Of a stretch of 64,000 bases of DNA, positions 13,901 through 25,900 are shown one piece after another; within the stretch, counting starts at the first letter, position 1, and each line of letters begins with the position of its first letter. The notes under the pieces are model-generated. The model was not told the origin of the DNA, did no database searches, and saw nothing but the letters and a program-made list of their open reading frames with translations. The translations under genes and the position numbers were made by a program. The stretch is taken from contig SCFE01000011.1 of NCBI GenBank assembly GCA_004352715.1, positions 1,748,814 to 1,812,813 on the forward strand, written 5' to 3'. The DNA comes from Hofstenia miamia (lineage: Eukaryota; Xenacoelomorpha; Acoela).

Positions 13901-16900
13901 ACACAAAAGGCAAATGAAATTAAAACTCACTTGAATTTTAATACATTATATACAGTGCTATAACTAGATGTAGATAATAACTCTGTTACCTGAAATTTGA
14001 AGGCTGCACATTGATATCAAATGCCGAGGGCGGTTCTGCTGGAACTTTTCGTTCTCCAGCAATTTTTACTGGGAAATCGATTCGCCAATGCTAATACAAA
14101 CTCCCATATTGCCAGTTAGTTTCGATGAACAAATAGGATTAGTCAAAGCGTTAATCCAGTCCAATGTTCCCTTTATGTAAATTGGAAGGAAATCCAAATA
14201 CTGTTAGCATATCTTCTTTTGGGATAGCTTTTCTAATTTTGTCATAATTTGTATGACAATCGAAAACACTGCATTTTTTAACCATTACTCTGTGTAACTT
14301 ATTGGAGTGTGATGCACATGCACAGAGAAACTGACACCAGTAACTCGCGAAGAGTAGCAAGGGTTAATTCAATTGGTTAATTCAGTAAATATTACACCTC
14401 CTAGCGGGAGAAATATTAAATTCCTCATTAATTAAGTGCTTGGTGTCCTTACTGTAGTTGTCCTTGTTATCACCTAAATATTGCCAAAAAAATTTGGACG
14501 ACATTGTATATAAATTTTAAAAATCCGAAATTATTTTTTTCAATTCAATTTCGAAATGAATCTAATTTTTCACCTAATTGTTACAAAGGTTTTTAAAGGT
14601 GCCTTAGGGTGAGATTTTGCTTTCCTAAAAGAATTTGAAATCGTTTTTAGATAACATGTTAGTTTTGCGAAAGAGTATTGTCTGCGAGTTCCATCAAATT
14701 GCTCATACTTTACAGTAAAGTATACTTCGTTTGAAGAAGGGGTTTTTAAATGTTTTTTTACAAAAAAATGTAGCCAGGGTTATTCTTTCTAAACATGTGA
14801 ATAATAAAATTGATGAAAGGATATATTTTTGCGATTTTTGTTGAAAATATATTACATCTTTATATCTTTATACTCTGCTTAGGGTTTATTTTCAATCTCG
14901 AGTTGACTTTGGTTTTTGAAATATTGTATGTTTGTTTTTTAGGGGGAAGTTAACAAAGCCGAGTCAGAATCAGGTGATCAACAGCCAAAACGTCTTCACG
15001 TCTCCAATATTCCATTCAGATTTCGTGATAACGATCTACGACAAATGTTTGGTGTAAGTAGAAATCTTTTTTACGTTGTTTATCAAATGCAGAGAAAGGT
15101 TTTTGTAGAGCTACTTTGACGATTGCATTAAGCTTTTAGTTCAGCGCGCTACACCCACTGACTGATTTCACGTTCATATATTTTAAGGAAATCAGTTCGT
15201 TTGCAGTGAGCGTAGAACGTTTCTTTCCCAATTACGCTTTTGACGTAGATCATTTAACTCAATTACGCTGCTAATTAACTGTTGCGAGTTACTCCGATTA
15301 CGTCATCTTTTGTTGGAGTATTTATATATTACCTTCATGTCTATTCTCCTATTATATTTTTATACCAAAGCGTATTCATTTTTCAATTGAGATACTAAGA
15401 TATTAACGTCTCATATGTCTATGCTCATTTTCAAATACATATTTTATCAGTATTTTACAAGCGAAGTTCATTTCAATGGGTCACATTTAAGACAATAATC
15501 TTTAACTGCAGTGTAACGGTGGGAAAACACTGGCATCTCTTTGCTTGCATTAACACGCTGTGTTTATCAATTAATATACAATTTATGTGGACTAATGCTA
15601 CAATGGACACCTGTGAACCACGCATAATGAAATTGTTAATTTTAGCTTAACATATGCTGTTATATTTTATTTCGTGTGATTAAATAATTTGATTATTAAG
15701 CCATTGTGTGCGATTCTGTGCTGAATATAAACGTCAAATAATTCATTTCCAATCTGCTATTCAATCGCAGTCACTCAGTTCAGAACAAAGCAATTTCCCT
15801 CGCTTTTGACGTGTTTATAATGAATTGTAAATTTCAGTGCGAATTTTATCATAGTCTGTCTGTTTACTGCGAACTAGTCCAGCGGTGAAAACGACCGGTA
15901 AATTTTTTGTTTGCTAATCACACGCTACTAATTGATTTGGATTTTATCACAAAGCGACCATCAGCAGCTGTGTTTAAACGAATCTTTGAACTTCTCTCTC
16001 TGCATCTCATTAATCGAACTTCACTTACACCCCTGTTTTCTTTTGTTCTTGAAACAGCTTTCGATTGCTTACGAGCCGCTCGTTCAATTTCACAAAGAAC
16101 TGTCGAGTTACCATACAAATAAAAAACCAATTTTTAATGAATATGGGGTTACAAATTTTTAAATATTTTTAAATGTTATATTTTGTACGTTTGATCGTAA
16201 TTATATGCATAAAAAATTGATTAATGAACTTGGTGGGATTGAGTTATTAAGTGATTGTTTTTTTAGCAATATGGAACAGTCACAGATGTGGAAATCATTT
16301 TTAACGAAAGGGGAAGTAAGGTACGTATTTTAATGTATTGTTAGCGCTCTCTGTTTATTGTCGCAATAAATATTTGGACTTTTTACCAAGGCGTATTTTA
16401 TTAAAATTGAGATTAAAGTCGTCGCTTTCTCACTAATGCGGAAATGAAAGCGCTGGTCTTCGCTCATTAAGCTTTATTACTTTTCCCGTAGGTAGCAGTC
16501 AGCGAATATTTATTATTTCATTACCTCCTGTGCACCTGCATTGTTTTGGATAAATTCTCCCCAAATACAATGTATCGTTACGATATTGTTAAGACAAACT
16601 TGTCATAGCATAAGGCATTCAACCGGCAATTAGTTTACATCTTTCCCTCACTTCATGTTATCTGTCAAGTCTTTTATACCTTTGCGTCACATGGCCTGTC
16701 AGTTAGAATTTCCCGCTGGCCTATCAAACCAATAACATGGCCTTTTAAGCCATCGCACCGTGTACAATTTCCGTGTTATTCTTTCAAATATTTTCCCTCT
16801 TTTTATATCCAATTGTAGAAAAAGTGGTTATTTATCCGAATATAGCATGTATTTTAAATCTATGTAAAATTGCTCGTGATTAAAGTGATGTAATACTTTG

Positions 16901-19900
16901 GAAGATGTTGAATCATGATTTGAAGGATGTCTGGATGGATTTGTAATTACGAGTTGTACATATATGTTAATGCGTTGACTAATGTTTAGGTACTCAGAGA
17001 TTGGTAGCGATGATATTATTTTAGCTATGACTCATTCCCTATTGACGAATGTAGGGATAAGGTAATCATTGACACCTGATATTTTTCTAATAGGAGGACA
17101 AAACTCTTTGCAATCATTACGTGCCTCATCGCTATCGGCTCATATACTGTAACTTTAACAATGATTACTGTGCATTTATATCGAAGAGCCTGTAATAACC
17201 ATCTTTGTATTCATTGATCACGAGTTGCAAACTTAAGGAGTTTTGCTGTGTCATCATACTGTAATGTTTTATAGTATTGCTCTCACAATATTTATATGCA
17301 TGGTTGTCATGGGTTACATTGATCTTTTTGATTATAGGGTTTTGGGTTTGTTACGTTCGTGAATGCCGTTGATGCTGATCGGGCGAGAGAATCACTGCAC
17401 GGAACTATTGTGGAAGGTCGCAAAGTTGAGGTCTGCATGTCTTTACAATTTATTGGCAATGTTTTTACCACTTCTCGACCTCAACATACTGTTTAATGAG
17501 AGAAGTGGTGACAGCAGTGCTAACTTGAACATAACTTAAATTTAGTGGAAGTTATTCATTATGATTTTGTGCTTATTAACGCGCGAATACCTTCCAGAGA
17601 TCGGAGCCTTGAACTGCTTGATCAATCTAGCCAGCACCTTTTCCACTATGGTGTGACATTGCTGTTGGATTTAGTAATGGACATAACTTGCCATGTTGCA
17701 TGATCAATCAATAAGCTAGTTTTTTGCTTAATCGCATTTGACTAATGGACACATTATGGCGTTCTCTCAGGGCGATTCTCATTCATTCAATTGCATGCGT
17801 ATATTATTTAATAACAAGTTCTAATCACACTTTAAACTTGTGGCGTGTTTCATGCGAAATGTCTGGTGTAGTGACAGCAAATTTTTTGCATGCAATAGTA
17901 CTTTTAGGTGGGCGAAGGGTTAGCACGCCTAATGTGTCCGCAGCACGCCGATTGTGTAACTAGCTTTTGGTGTGTCGGGCATGGCTGTAAATTTTACAGC
18001 TGCATGATGCATCATAGAGGTTGAGGTGTAGTTTGAGCCAGCAACAACTCCGTCCTCCACCACACGTTGGCACCTTCTCAGGTGTTAGCGTGTTTTATAT
18101 TAATTTATATATTACACGTCAACACCTCTCCCTGTGTTCTCGTGGTTATTTCTTACAAGAAGTCGATTGATTGGTAAATTTATTCTGTTATCTCAGACTT
18201 TCCATCGCTTATCCTCTTGTGGATGAGCACTCAAGTGGACAAAACTCCCCTTTGAGAATAAATTTCCATTCAATTGATTTCTTATGCATCAGTTTCAAGG
18301 GTTTTGCTGGTGGCAAATCGTCAGTTTGAATGTTTCCTAATTCAATATGGCCTCCTATCAAAGTCAATTTATTCTAATAAGGAAAAACGTTCAATTGCCG
18401 CCGCCGCCGTTCTCATAAGATACCTGCATTTCAAAATATTTCCACTTGCCCATTACATGTACATTACTGAATGAAATGCTACAGGCAAGTCCCTTGAATT
18501 TGAATTACTAAAGAGCAGTGTTCTCTAATGACCCCATTTACAACTTCCAATGCAATCAGGGGCGTATCCAGGATTTTCTGACGGGGGGACATCATTGTTA
18601 TTCCCTAATGAATATTGAGAAAATAGACCCTAAAAATGCATTTAACGATCCTAGATTTTAAATTTTTCAATTTTTTACGAAAGATTTTTTGATTTATCAT
18701 GTCAAAATTTAATTTGGAAACCTGACGGGGGCGACATTCCACCATGTCCCCCCCCCTGGGTACGCCACTGGATGCAATTATTTCGCTGTAAATGCTAAAA
18801 TTCTAACTCATTAGAGATCACTGCTCTTGACATTTAAATTCTTCCCGCGCTTTTTATGAGTGAAGTGATTGGTTGAATGTTTAGGTTAATAATGCTACTC
18901 CAAGAGTTATGACTAAACGCAAAGATCCTAATGCTTCTTTCGCATCAGGTAAGATAATAGAGCATGCTTTGTACCAAAAGTTTTCATTGGAAAATACTGT
19001 CCTTATTTGAATCATTCTGCAGCATATCCCAGATCAAAAAGTCCCTCTTTATAATTTCATCTTCCATTATTACAGCCATGAAAATTTTGTGTGTAAAATC
19101 TATTTTTAGCGTTGCTCGCTGCAAGAGGACGTGGTCGTGCTGCAGTGACGGCATTGACAGCATTACGGCCACAATTCCAAATTCCCGGATATGCCGCGTG
19201 AGTTTTTCATTATTTGAATCGATGCTTCGTGGCATGACGTCATTTGTGCATGCCAACACACATGCGTAAATTTACAATTGCATGGTTTTTCGGTTTTTGC
19301 TATTAAAATCATAGGTTGTAACTTAAACCCAAAAACTCTCATTCATATCGGCCTATACAGAAATGATTATTTCACAAACTCAGCATTTGTTCTTTCAAAC
19401 GTTAATTTCGATTTGGTTTGAAAGAAGCTTGCATTTTTAGGAAAGTAGTTCAAAAAAACCAATGAAGTGAACTACTTTCCTAAACTACCATCTTAATATT
19501 GTCAACGTTATTGAATTAATTTTGGATTTAATTTATAGGCTGTCCGCTGTGGCTGCATGATTTTATTATTGATTTAGGATACAAAGATTTCTGGTAGTTG
19601 TTTCACTTTTTATTCCGAGCATGTATCGAGTGTTATCGTTTATATGGATGCCATCTCAAGGGGTTGCTCCATCCTTTTTCTCATTCGCGCTGATTTTATT
19701 TGTTTTAGTAATGTTTACTTTTAGGAATTTGAATGCATGTACGGCTTATTAATAATTTATGAGACATTTATTAGCTTCATATTCCACCTGCTAATGGCCT
19801 TCTTTTGCACTGCTGCTCTTGATTTATTGTGGCTGCACTCACTGCAATCTCTCCCATCGACCTGTTAACATTTTTATAGAGTTTCATTACGCCATTAACG

Positions 19901-22900
19901 TGTCTTCATTATTTATGCATTCAATCCGTTGGAGTAGTGGCTAATCTTCCTCGTAACATTTACTGTGTTTACCAGATTAGCAGTATCAGCAGTGCTCTCG
20001 ACCACTCATTTGCGTGTCCCGTCTTTTTACCATTTATTTGAACTTTACAATTTAAAAATTTCAATCATTTTGAATTTTAATCTAACACGTCTGTATTTAA
20101 AAATGAGCGTGTGGGTTTAGAAGCTATTTGTTGTAAGTGTAAATTTCTCATTTCGAATGGTTATGATTCTTCATCTACTTATATGATTCATTCCTATACA
20201 GTTCTGGAAAAAAGAAATGTATTATCCAGAGGCATCTTCAACTTTGTATTTACCAAACTTTGTAAGTGTAACATCATTTTTCATAACCATGCAGTTCAAT
20301 TTACATTGAAAATTTTTTGTTTTTTTGTGAAACCCCCATTTGAAATTGATTTATGTCGATGTTGTCTAAACTAAATTTGTCATCTGTACTATTTGGTCTT
20401 CTTATCAATTGATGTAACCATTCAATATATGAAGCTAGTTCACTGAATAAAAACGAAAAACAATTGTACAATTTTATAGCGGCCTAAATATTTGTCTGTT
20501 GCAGCCCCTAGAGATGTGCTGTGTAACGATTAATTGTACACGTGCTTTTTTGGCGCGGTTGCATAAATCCTTCAGCATGCGTTTTCTATTGGAATGTAAT
20601 TTTTGCGTGATCTATTGCTTGCTGCACGTGGCATGTTGCATGATTGATAGAATTACATGTTTTTATTTAATTTGTTTTAATTACATGTTTTCAGTTGCGG
20701 TAGACTTTAAACCCGTGTTTTTCCTCACCATCGTATCATTCCATGATCTCAACCGTAACTCATCGCCACTTTTAATTGAAGTTGATAAAATTACTTTACA
20801 AAGGGTGGTTTCCCACTACAAAAAACAATTTCCTCTCGCTGCTTTTACCTTTAATGAATCATTTAATTGTAATTTCCGCTTTGGAGAAGAGATTGTAATG
20901 GAATGAAAAGTTGTTTAACGTCTGCTTATATTAATACGGTTGTTTTGCATGACTAATGTTTAGCACGTTGACGGTTCCTCGCGAGCAGGACCCCGGGCGA
21001 TTCAATGATCAGCTGAAAAGCTCACTGCGAGATGTTTGGTTAGTAGTTTTCCCTTTATAACACTCGGGGGTTTATCCATCTAAGGCCGTCGCCTGCGCAT
21101 GTGTATCACACTGCATGGCTTCACACTTTCCATTTGCTCATGCATGCAATACCTGCAATTTAACAGAAGGCTTGCATCGCATTTTTTAACCATGTGTAAT
21201 TTAATCGTATGCAATCTCCAACCTTCAAGTTTTTTCAATTGATTTTTTTATAGGTGGTATACGTTACAAGCAGACTTGTCAATGAGCCGATATTTCCAAG
21301 CTCAGCTCGTTTAAATTTTGTGTAAGTTCGGCTCGGCTCGCCATATAGAATCTTTGAATGAGGCTCGTTTTCGCTCGGTATTTTTTTTAAAGTATTATGC
21401 TCAAAGAATTTTTTACATAGCTCTTCCTATTATTTAACAAACATTTCTTAAATAAGATTATAGGAAAGGCATACTGACTGCAAAAAATAAGAAAAATCTC
21501 CATAATCAAATTAACAAGCAGAACTATAAACTTGCTTTGCCTAAGGCTCGTTGTATATCAAATACTGTGCTCAAGCTCGGCTCGGCTCGGCTCAGCTCGT
21601 TAGAAGCTCGGCTCGTTGACAAGTCTGGTTACAAGCCATGGACAAAAGTTTCCCTTTTTAGAGAAGTTAACGTCGCACAGTAAAACCATACTATTTTAAT
21701 AACATTACGTGGTATTCTTATACTAACATTCAATCAACATGCGTGATAAATATAAACATTTTGATTAACCGTAATCCCGATAACAACTCTTACGTGTGTA
21801 TGATATTCTATTTTATTGTAAATCATTTTGAGAAGCCGCGAGATGTCTATCCTGGAATTTCTCATTGAAACCATTGAGAGATGCCTTCTTATCCTGAGTG
21901 GGCGGCTTCTGTAAGAATTCGCTCAAATGAATTTAAAAATTCGACACATTGTCAAATCCTTGATTCAGGTGGAATTCGAGTTGCAACAAGAAAGTATGTA
22001 TTCAATAATAGGTTTGAAACATCAGACAAAAAATTCGTATATCCCTCGAAAATTCTTCGATTGACGAGCTCATTGCATGTTTTGTTTAATTTTCAATAAC
22101 GAGCAAAATTTAGTTAGGGTCAGCTTTTCGACACAGTTTTTTCACAAAATTATCTAGGGGTTTTTGTTAAAAATAAACCCGGACAAATACAATGATCCAA
22201 TCAAGTTACAAGAAGTAATGTTCTCTGATCTTACTTTCATCAAAACCGAAGACTTTTTGCTAGAAATAATTGTTTACAAAGGCATTTTGTATTATATCAA
22301 ACTTTTACTCGTCTTTATGATAACCTTTGATAATTTAGGATAGCTTCTTGGATATATTGTATATAAATGACGAGTACTGCACTTTCGTCATGTCTTATTA
22401 TTAGAACTTAACAAGTAGTAAATAGAAAAAGAAAAAAACATTTAGCACCATGGAACTGAAGTAAAATGGGGGACGTCTAGTTGAAGGGGATGACCCCGAA
22501 GGTGTTGCGCAGCTGTAATCCCACTGATATATTGTTGAGATTGATGGTTAGCACGATTTAACAGCCACTATATTACAACCAAGTTGCAGATCGCAAAAAC
22601 GAGCTATGGTAGGTACTGAGATTAATTTACGGGAAGACTACGACATGAGGAAGAGTGGCAAGCCATGATTCTGCTGCGTGAGATAAGCTCATTATATGAC
22701 TGCACAAAGTAGCACCAGAAGAACGGAAGCAAGCGCTTTTTCAAATTGACCGTATTATTGTTGTATTTTATAGGCCGTCAGGCCTTTTCTTCTGTGGGCA
22801 TTTACTGACTTTTGTCCATGGCTATACACAGAAATAAGGAATTGAAATTTTAGTAATTGAATTGTTTGCGAATTCATTTCATTTATAATTTCCGTCGTGT

Positions 22901-25900
22901 TTCAAATCTAATAAATTTGTTAAATTAAAAGTTTTCTGAAATTTTTTTGTATAAATAACGCACCTTGTTGGTTTTTACATTCCTTCTTACATTATGCATT
23001 TTTTTTATTTCAATGTTATATTCCACTAAATGTTTTGCTTTTTCTATCTTTTTACTCTTAATTTGAAGGATGGCTTTATTTTAGGGGCTTGGTGTATCCC
23101 GATCCAAACATTTATTCAGCACTTGCTGCCGCCGCAGCTGATCCTTACAAATCACTGCTAGCTGCTCAAGCAAGAGCTGCTATGGGTGCTCAAACAGCTG
23201 CCGGTATTCCAGTCTCTCAAGCTCAGATGCTACCAGCTGCATCTTATCTCGCAGGGTAAAAACAACATTACTACCTCATTTATTTTTATAGCAGGAGGAT
23301 TTTTCCAAGCTTCTATGAACGCATCCGATTCCTGCAAAAACGATAAAATAATGGACATTGTAATTTTGTTTAAAATATTTTTTCAATTGGAGAAAATATC
23401 TAATTCCTCATTTACATTCAATCCATCCATTTCACTTTTTACTTAGATTTTAATGGCTTTTTGAAACTATTTTGACAAAGCTTAATAGTTTTGTAAAAGT
23501 GCGAATTCAAAATTCCACACTTTATTGATTTGATTGACTGCCACTAAGTTTATGCAAAGAATAAATTGTTATATTTACTATACATGCATGTACTTGTAAT
23601 TTCTCTCTTAGGGTACGAAATGCCCCTGATATCAAGTAAGTTCTTCTGTAAAATGTCTTTTCATTAACACATTCTCGTGGCAGTTTACGTATTTAACCTT
23701 TTTGTGCTTTAATGAATGTACATGCACATTTTGACCGATTCACATTTTATAAAAGTTCGGGCAATGGGTCTCGTTTTTACTTTCTCTTACATATCTTCAT
23801 TTGGATTTGTGTGGGATTTTGCATGATTTTTATTTATACTTCATGTTCAATTTTTATTCTAAGTCCCATTATGTAGTGTTCATGTTTCCATAAATGAACA
23901 ATTTGGAATGAATTTTTTTACAAATCTTTTCTTTGAATCAGAGTATTGTCGTATATTAGTGCTATTTTAGTAATACACGTGTACATTATTCTTCGGCTAG
24001 GCTTTTCAGGCATTTTCAGGGAATTCAACTTCAGTTCATTGCCCATAATCCAGTTTAAGCCCATCAGCAAATAATAATTTATTGGCATCTGCTCGATCAC
24101 TAATAAATCCTACCTACTGAATGACCCATTAGTGGTATTGCAATATCTCATAGCTCTTTGGAAATGATGTGTTAAGAATAATTGCATTACTATAGGTGTT
24201 CCTATAATTCCAAGCTATTGATGAATACGTTTAGTGAGAACTACCAATGCCATTTTACAATTATATTCATCTTTGATATGAGAGGAATTTTAAACTGCAT
24301 AACATTTATAGCACAGATGTGATTATAGTAGCCTTATGCTAATTTTCCTCTTGTGGTTTTAATTGACCTATGAGATTCAAAAATGAAAGTGTCATATACC
24401 ATTCCATAACCACACAATTTTGCAACAAGCTATATTTCATTGTTTCCTACAAAAATTTTCAAAGAAATTCATTTGGCCTCCTTTCAAGTATTATCCATTT
24501 TTGCACCCAATTATTTAATGCAAGTGTATGTTACATGTAGATATACGACAACACTTTGGTTCTCTATAGTAATTTAGCCAGTTGCTCATAAACACAAACA
24601 AGTGATGTGTGCAATGTAGTTTCTACATGATGCTTTCATACTGTTCAATTTTTATCCTGCGAGATGAAATATTATGCGATGCAATCAATTGCATAACCTC
24701 ACCGATTTATCACCAACCAATTGCACTCTTTTAAATCTTTATACAATGTTATGTTGTTATTGATTGATATTATATAGTTTTTCTTTGTATGTGAGGGTAT
24801 ATTGGTACATGCAACGCATCTACAATAACTAATTGTTTACGACAATTCGCTGTTGGCGCGCAGTTCTTGCAGCACTTATGCACGTTAATCATTCGCAGCA
24901 TAGAAATTGCAGTGTGAATGCAACTTAAGTTCTTCCTGTTATTACCTTGTTAATATCATTCCTTGTTATGTTTTCCAGCGTTTAAAGTGGTTATTCATGT
25001 ATTATGGTTCAATATCAATGAGACTTTTCAAATAGAGAACAATTTAAATACATTTTTGCATTATAATTCTATTTTTTAGTGCGCAAGCAGGTGTTCCGTT
25101 ACAATTGACTGCTGCTGGTTATCCCACTACTGCCACAGGACTTGATCCATACCTCACCGCAGCACTTGGTCCAGCTGCAGCAGCAACATACGTAAGTTCG
25201 CTTTCATTGTACGTTGTTTCTCACACAACGTAGTCCGCGAGGGGGCATTACACTTTTGTAGTATTTTCATTGGAACTGACAATATCAGCTTTTTCTTAAT
25301 TGTTAGTCTTGTCATTTTATTGAAAAAAATTATGCGGCGTTATTGAGTTTCCACCTATTGTGTTTTGTCCACCTGCTAATTCTCCTCGCGTTTCCTCTTC
25401 AATTATTCATCGGACGTGTTGGCTGGTGACCTTACTATTGAAAGCTGCTGTCCCGTTCCAAGCCTCATCCGCGGTGGTCTGCTGTAATTACATTTCCCAT
25501 GCTCTATCAACTCTGAACGCTGATTTACTTGTGTAATTTAATAACTACGATCATTTTTCTTTCATTTGCGAAATTGAATATTTCGCTTAGTGTTACAATG
25601 TCTTTCACTGGCTTCTGATGTTTAATTGGTTTCCTTGAGCTACGACTTATTAGGGGCATTCAATTCAATCGCCAAAAAAGCGCGCGTCTAATACTTATTA
25701 ATCGTTTCCACTCTCATGACAATACTTTTAGTTACTTACGTTCATCTTTTCTTAACCTGCGGTTATGCAATTACAACATATAATAACAATTATAGAATGA
25801 CAGATTTTGTAGTAAGATGGCGTGCTGCGTTTTATGTTCTGTCCAGACTTGTCAACGAGCCGAGCCGAGCCGAGCTTGAGGACAGTATTTGATATACAAC

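Larger units (their letters stand above)
12923..14466 (-). mobile_element. P-element-like THAP transposon remnant
   Basis: About 1.54 kb, bounded by imperfect inverted repeats of roughly 30 bp sharing AAGGACACCAAGCA. Flanks ttatcat and ttatcac suggest a 7- to 8-bp duplication, P elements making 8 bp. The minus strand carries a THAP DNA-binding domain at 14285-13990 followed by a transposase-like piece at 13552-13364. This is far shorter than an intact P-type transposase gene, so it is an internally deleted copy. It sits in the intron between RBFOX exons 2 and 3. Confidence 0.75.

Noticed and set aside
18964-19269. Frames of about 90-100 codons on both strands over RBFOX exon 7
   Set aside because: Neither is the RBFOX frame; the exon boundaries and family match define another frame.
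20499-20906. 135-codon open frame in RBFOX intron 7
   Set aside because: No recognisable domain, Phe/Cys-rich composition typical of AT-rich non-coding DNA, and no splice or promoter context.
21634-22823. Perfect 16-bp inverted repeat AGCCATGGACAAAAGT 1.17 kb apart
   Set aside because: No target duplication or coding content; CCATGG is itself palindromic, so it was kept only as a note in the intron entry.
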